Shown here: piece by piece, positions 63,119-64,000 of the stretch
Numbering within the stretch: the first letter of the stretch is position 1
Layout of the letters: each line of letters opens with the position of its first letter
NCBI GenBank assembly: GCA_033851545.1
Contig: JAWWOO010000097.1
Coordinates: 29,144 to 93,143, forward strand
DNA from: JAWWOL01 sp033851545
GTDB taxonomy: Bacteria; Actinomycetota; Actinomycetes; JAWWOL01
Length of the DNA stretch: 64,000 nucleotides
Reading direction: 5' to 3'
The notes under the pieces: model-generated
Databases searched by the model: none
What the model saw: only the letters and a program-made list of their open reading frames with translations
What the model was told of the DNA's origin: nothing
Translations under genes and position numbers: made by a program

Positions 63119-64000
63119 TCAGCTCGTGACGGGGACCTGGTCCGGGTAGAACCCGAGCCGGGCCAGCGGTTCCACCAGCTCCTGTTCCTCATAGGCGAGG
63201 TGCGAGAGCAGGGCGTCGGTCAGGTAGTCGATCGCAGCCTGGATGGCGTCGTGGTTCTCCGGTCGTGCCATGTGCTGCACAAGGGCTCGGTCGACCTCCT
63301 GGATCGCGGCGTGGATGACCAGGTGTTCCTCGGTCAGCCGATCGATCACCGGTGTGAGCTGGGGTTCGCGGCGCGCCAGGTGTGGGAAAACCGCGCCGTC
63401 TTCGGCGCCGTGATGCTGCGTCACGACGCTGCAGTAGCGGGCGCAGACCGCGCCCAGCGTCCAGTCGTTCTGGCGCAGCGCCATCTCGTTGAGCGCCGAT
63501 CTGGCGGCCTCGGCTTGGATGTCCTCGTCGTGTACCTGCCGCAGGATGTGCCGTAGGTCGGACAGCTCGCTCCGGAGCATGTTGTGCACCGCGATCAGCT
63601 GCTTCGAGACGCGGCGTCCCTGGCCTGTGTAGGTCACCTCCGGTCCCGAACGGGGCCGCCGCGGCCGGGTCGAATCGTCCCAGGGGGCGCGGTCGCTGAG
63701 GCGGACCGCGTCGTCCGGCGTCGGCGTCACCCCCAACCGCTCGTCCTCGGCCTGGCCGGGCGCCGCCGCCTCCGCCGGCGCGCTGCTGCCGACCGCGGCC
63801 GCGTGTGCGGCGGCCGGCCCGCGCAGCCGCGCCTCCTCGACCGCCTCGCGGACGCGGGGCGCGACCTCGGAAGCGAAGTCCGCGATCGCACGTGGCTCCC
63901 TCACGGTCACGATGAAGGTGCCAATCCCGTCATCGAGCGCGAGCCTGGCGAGCTCGGCGGCCGTCTCGCGCGCGGGCGCGTCGACTACCCCCAGGTTCAG
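63119..64000 (-). CDS. Luciferase-like (LLM) monooxygenase-hemerythrin fusion, C-terminal part (cut by window edge)
   Basis: The frame is open to the right edge, so the start is outside; GTG 63908-63910 is internal. From the edge it reads ETAAELARLALDDGIGTFIV, then IADFASEVAPRVREAVEEAR, the C-terminal end of an LLM-class flavin-dependent oxidoreductase. An Ala/Pro-rich linker follows (about 90 residues), then a hemerythrin HHE domain with IAVHNMLRSEL, VTQHHGAEDGAVFPHL, LTEEHLVIHAAI and LLSHLAYEEQELVEPL, the usual His/Glu di-iron ligands. Oxygen or NO sensing by the hemerythrin module is a plausible role (inference). Confidence 0.85.
   Translation of the reverse strand: MNLGVVDAPARETAAELARLALDDGIGTFIVTVREPRAIADFASEVAPRVREAVEEARLRGPAAAHAAAVGSSAPAEAAAPGQAEDERLGVTPTPDDAVRLSDRAPWDDSTRPRRPRSGPEVTYTGQGRRVSKQLIAVHNMLRSELSDLRHILRQVHDEDIQAEAARSALNEMALRQNDWTLGAVCARYCSVVTQHHGAEDGAVFPHLARREPQLTPVIDRLTEEHLVIHAAIQEVDRALVQHMARPENHDAIQAAIDYLTDALLSHLAYEEQELVEPLARLGFYPDQVPVTS

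Noticed and set aside
63119..63910. Hemerythrin protein starting at GTG 63910
   Set aside because: The frame stays open to 64000 with LLM-family sequence, so the GTG is internal.

Overview
This is a high-GC Gram-positive (actinobacterial) chromosome segment. The evidence is uniformly very high GC with GTG/TTG starts and the gene set: a resuscitation-promoting factor, a protein O-mannosyltransferase, an Mfd/MazG block, 13E12-type HNH endonuclease debris, a SigE-type ECF sigma factor and a GlpR/SepX-type division protein. No rRNA, phage, transposase or CRISPR array was seen. Two tRNAs are present: Gln(UUG) and Ala(CGC).

The backbone is a housekeeping block whose order I recognise from mycobacteria (5-FTHF cyclo-ligase, galU, moeA, rimJ-like, glpR; pmt, rsmI, metG, tatD, rpfB, ksgA, ispE; pth, rplY, prs, glmU; mfd, mazG). 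Left part (1-10.3 kb, minus strand): tRNA-Gln, glmU, prs, rplY, pth, ybjQ-like, a double GNAT, mfd, a SurA-like lipoprotein and mazG (cut by the window edge). Middle (10.3-18.4 kb, accessory): gene relics, a secreted zinc metalloprotease and its decayed FN3 duplicate, an HNH pseudogene, an ECF sigma factor with a membrane partner, a fatty-acid desaturase/TetR pair with an upstream tandem palindrome, and a DUF72 gene. Next (18.4-24.8 kb): proS, rhodanese, cysteine dioxygenase, an ABC-F ATPase, ispE and a secreted protein.

At 24.9-35.6 kb lies the most distinctive block, a complete-looking N-acetylated hexosamine (ManNAc/GlcNAc) catabolic locus. nagA, nagB and a LacI regulator face left. A CUT2-like ABC importer, an AGE-family epimerase, an alpha/beta hydrolase, a ROK kinase and nanE face right as one overlapping operon. 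It separates ksgA from ispE, which are normally neighbours. Two matching palindromes sit in its two promoter regions and look like operators of the LacI protein. No sialic-acid lyase is present, so free ManNAc, GlcNAc or an esterified derivative is a likelier substrate than sialic acid.

The right part returns to the core (rsmA, rpfB, tatD, metG, rsmI, pmt). It continues with a large secreted glycosidase, a cyclase-family enzyme, lepB, tRNA-Ala, the glpR-rimJ-mog-moaC-moeA-galU operon, a secreted GH18 chitinase-like enzyme preceded by a DasR-like site, two c-di-GMP enzymes, a 5-FTHF cyclo-ligase, a YihY membrane protein, a small HATPase, a PAP2 protein whose N-terminus is an azoreductase relic, and finally the C-terminal part of a luciferase-like monooxygenase fused to hemerythrin, cut by the right edge.
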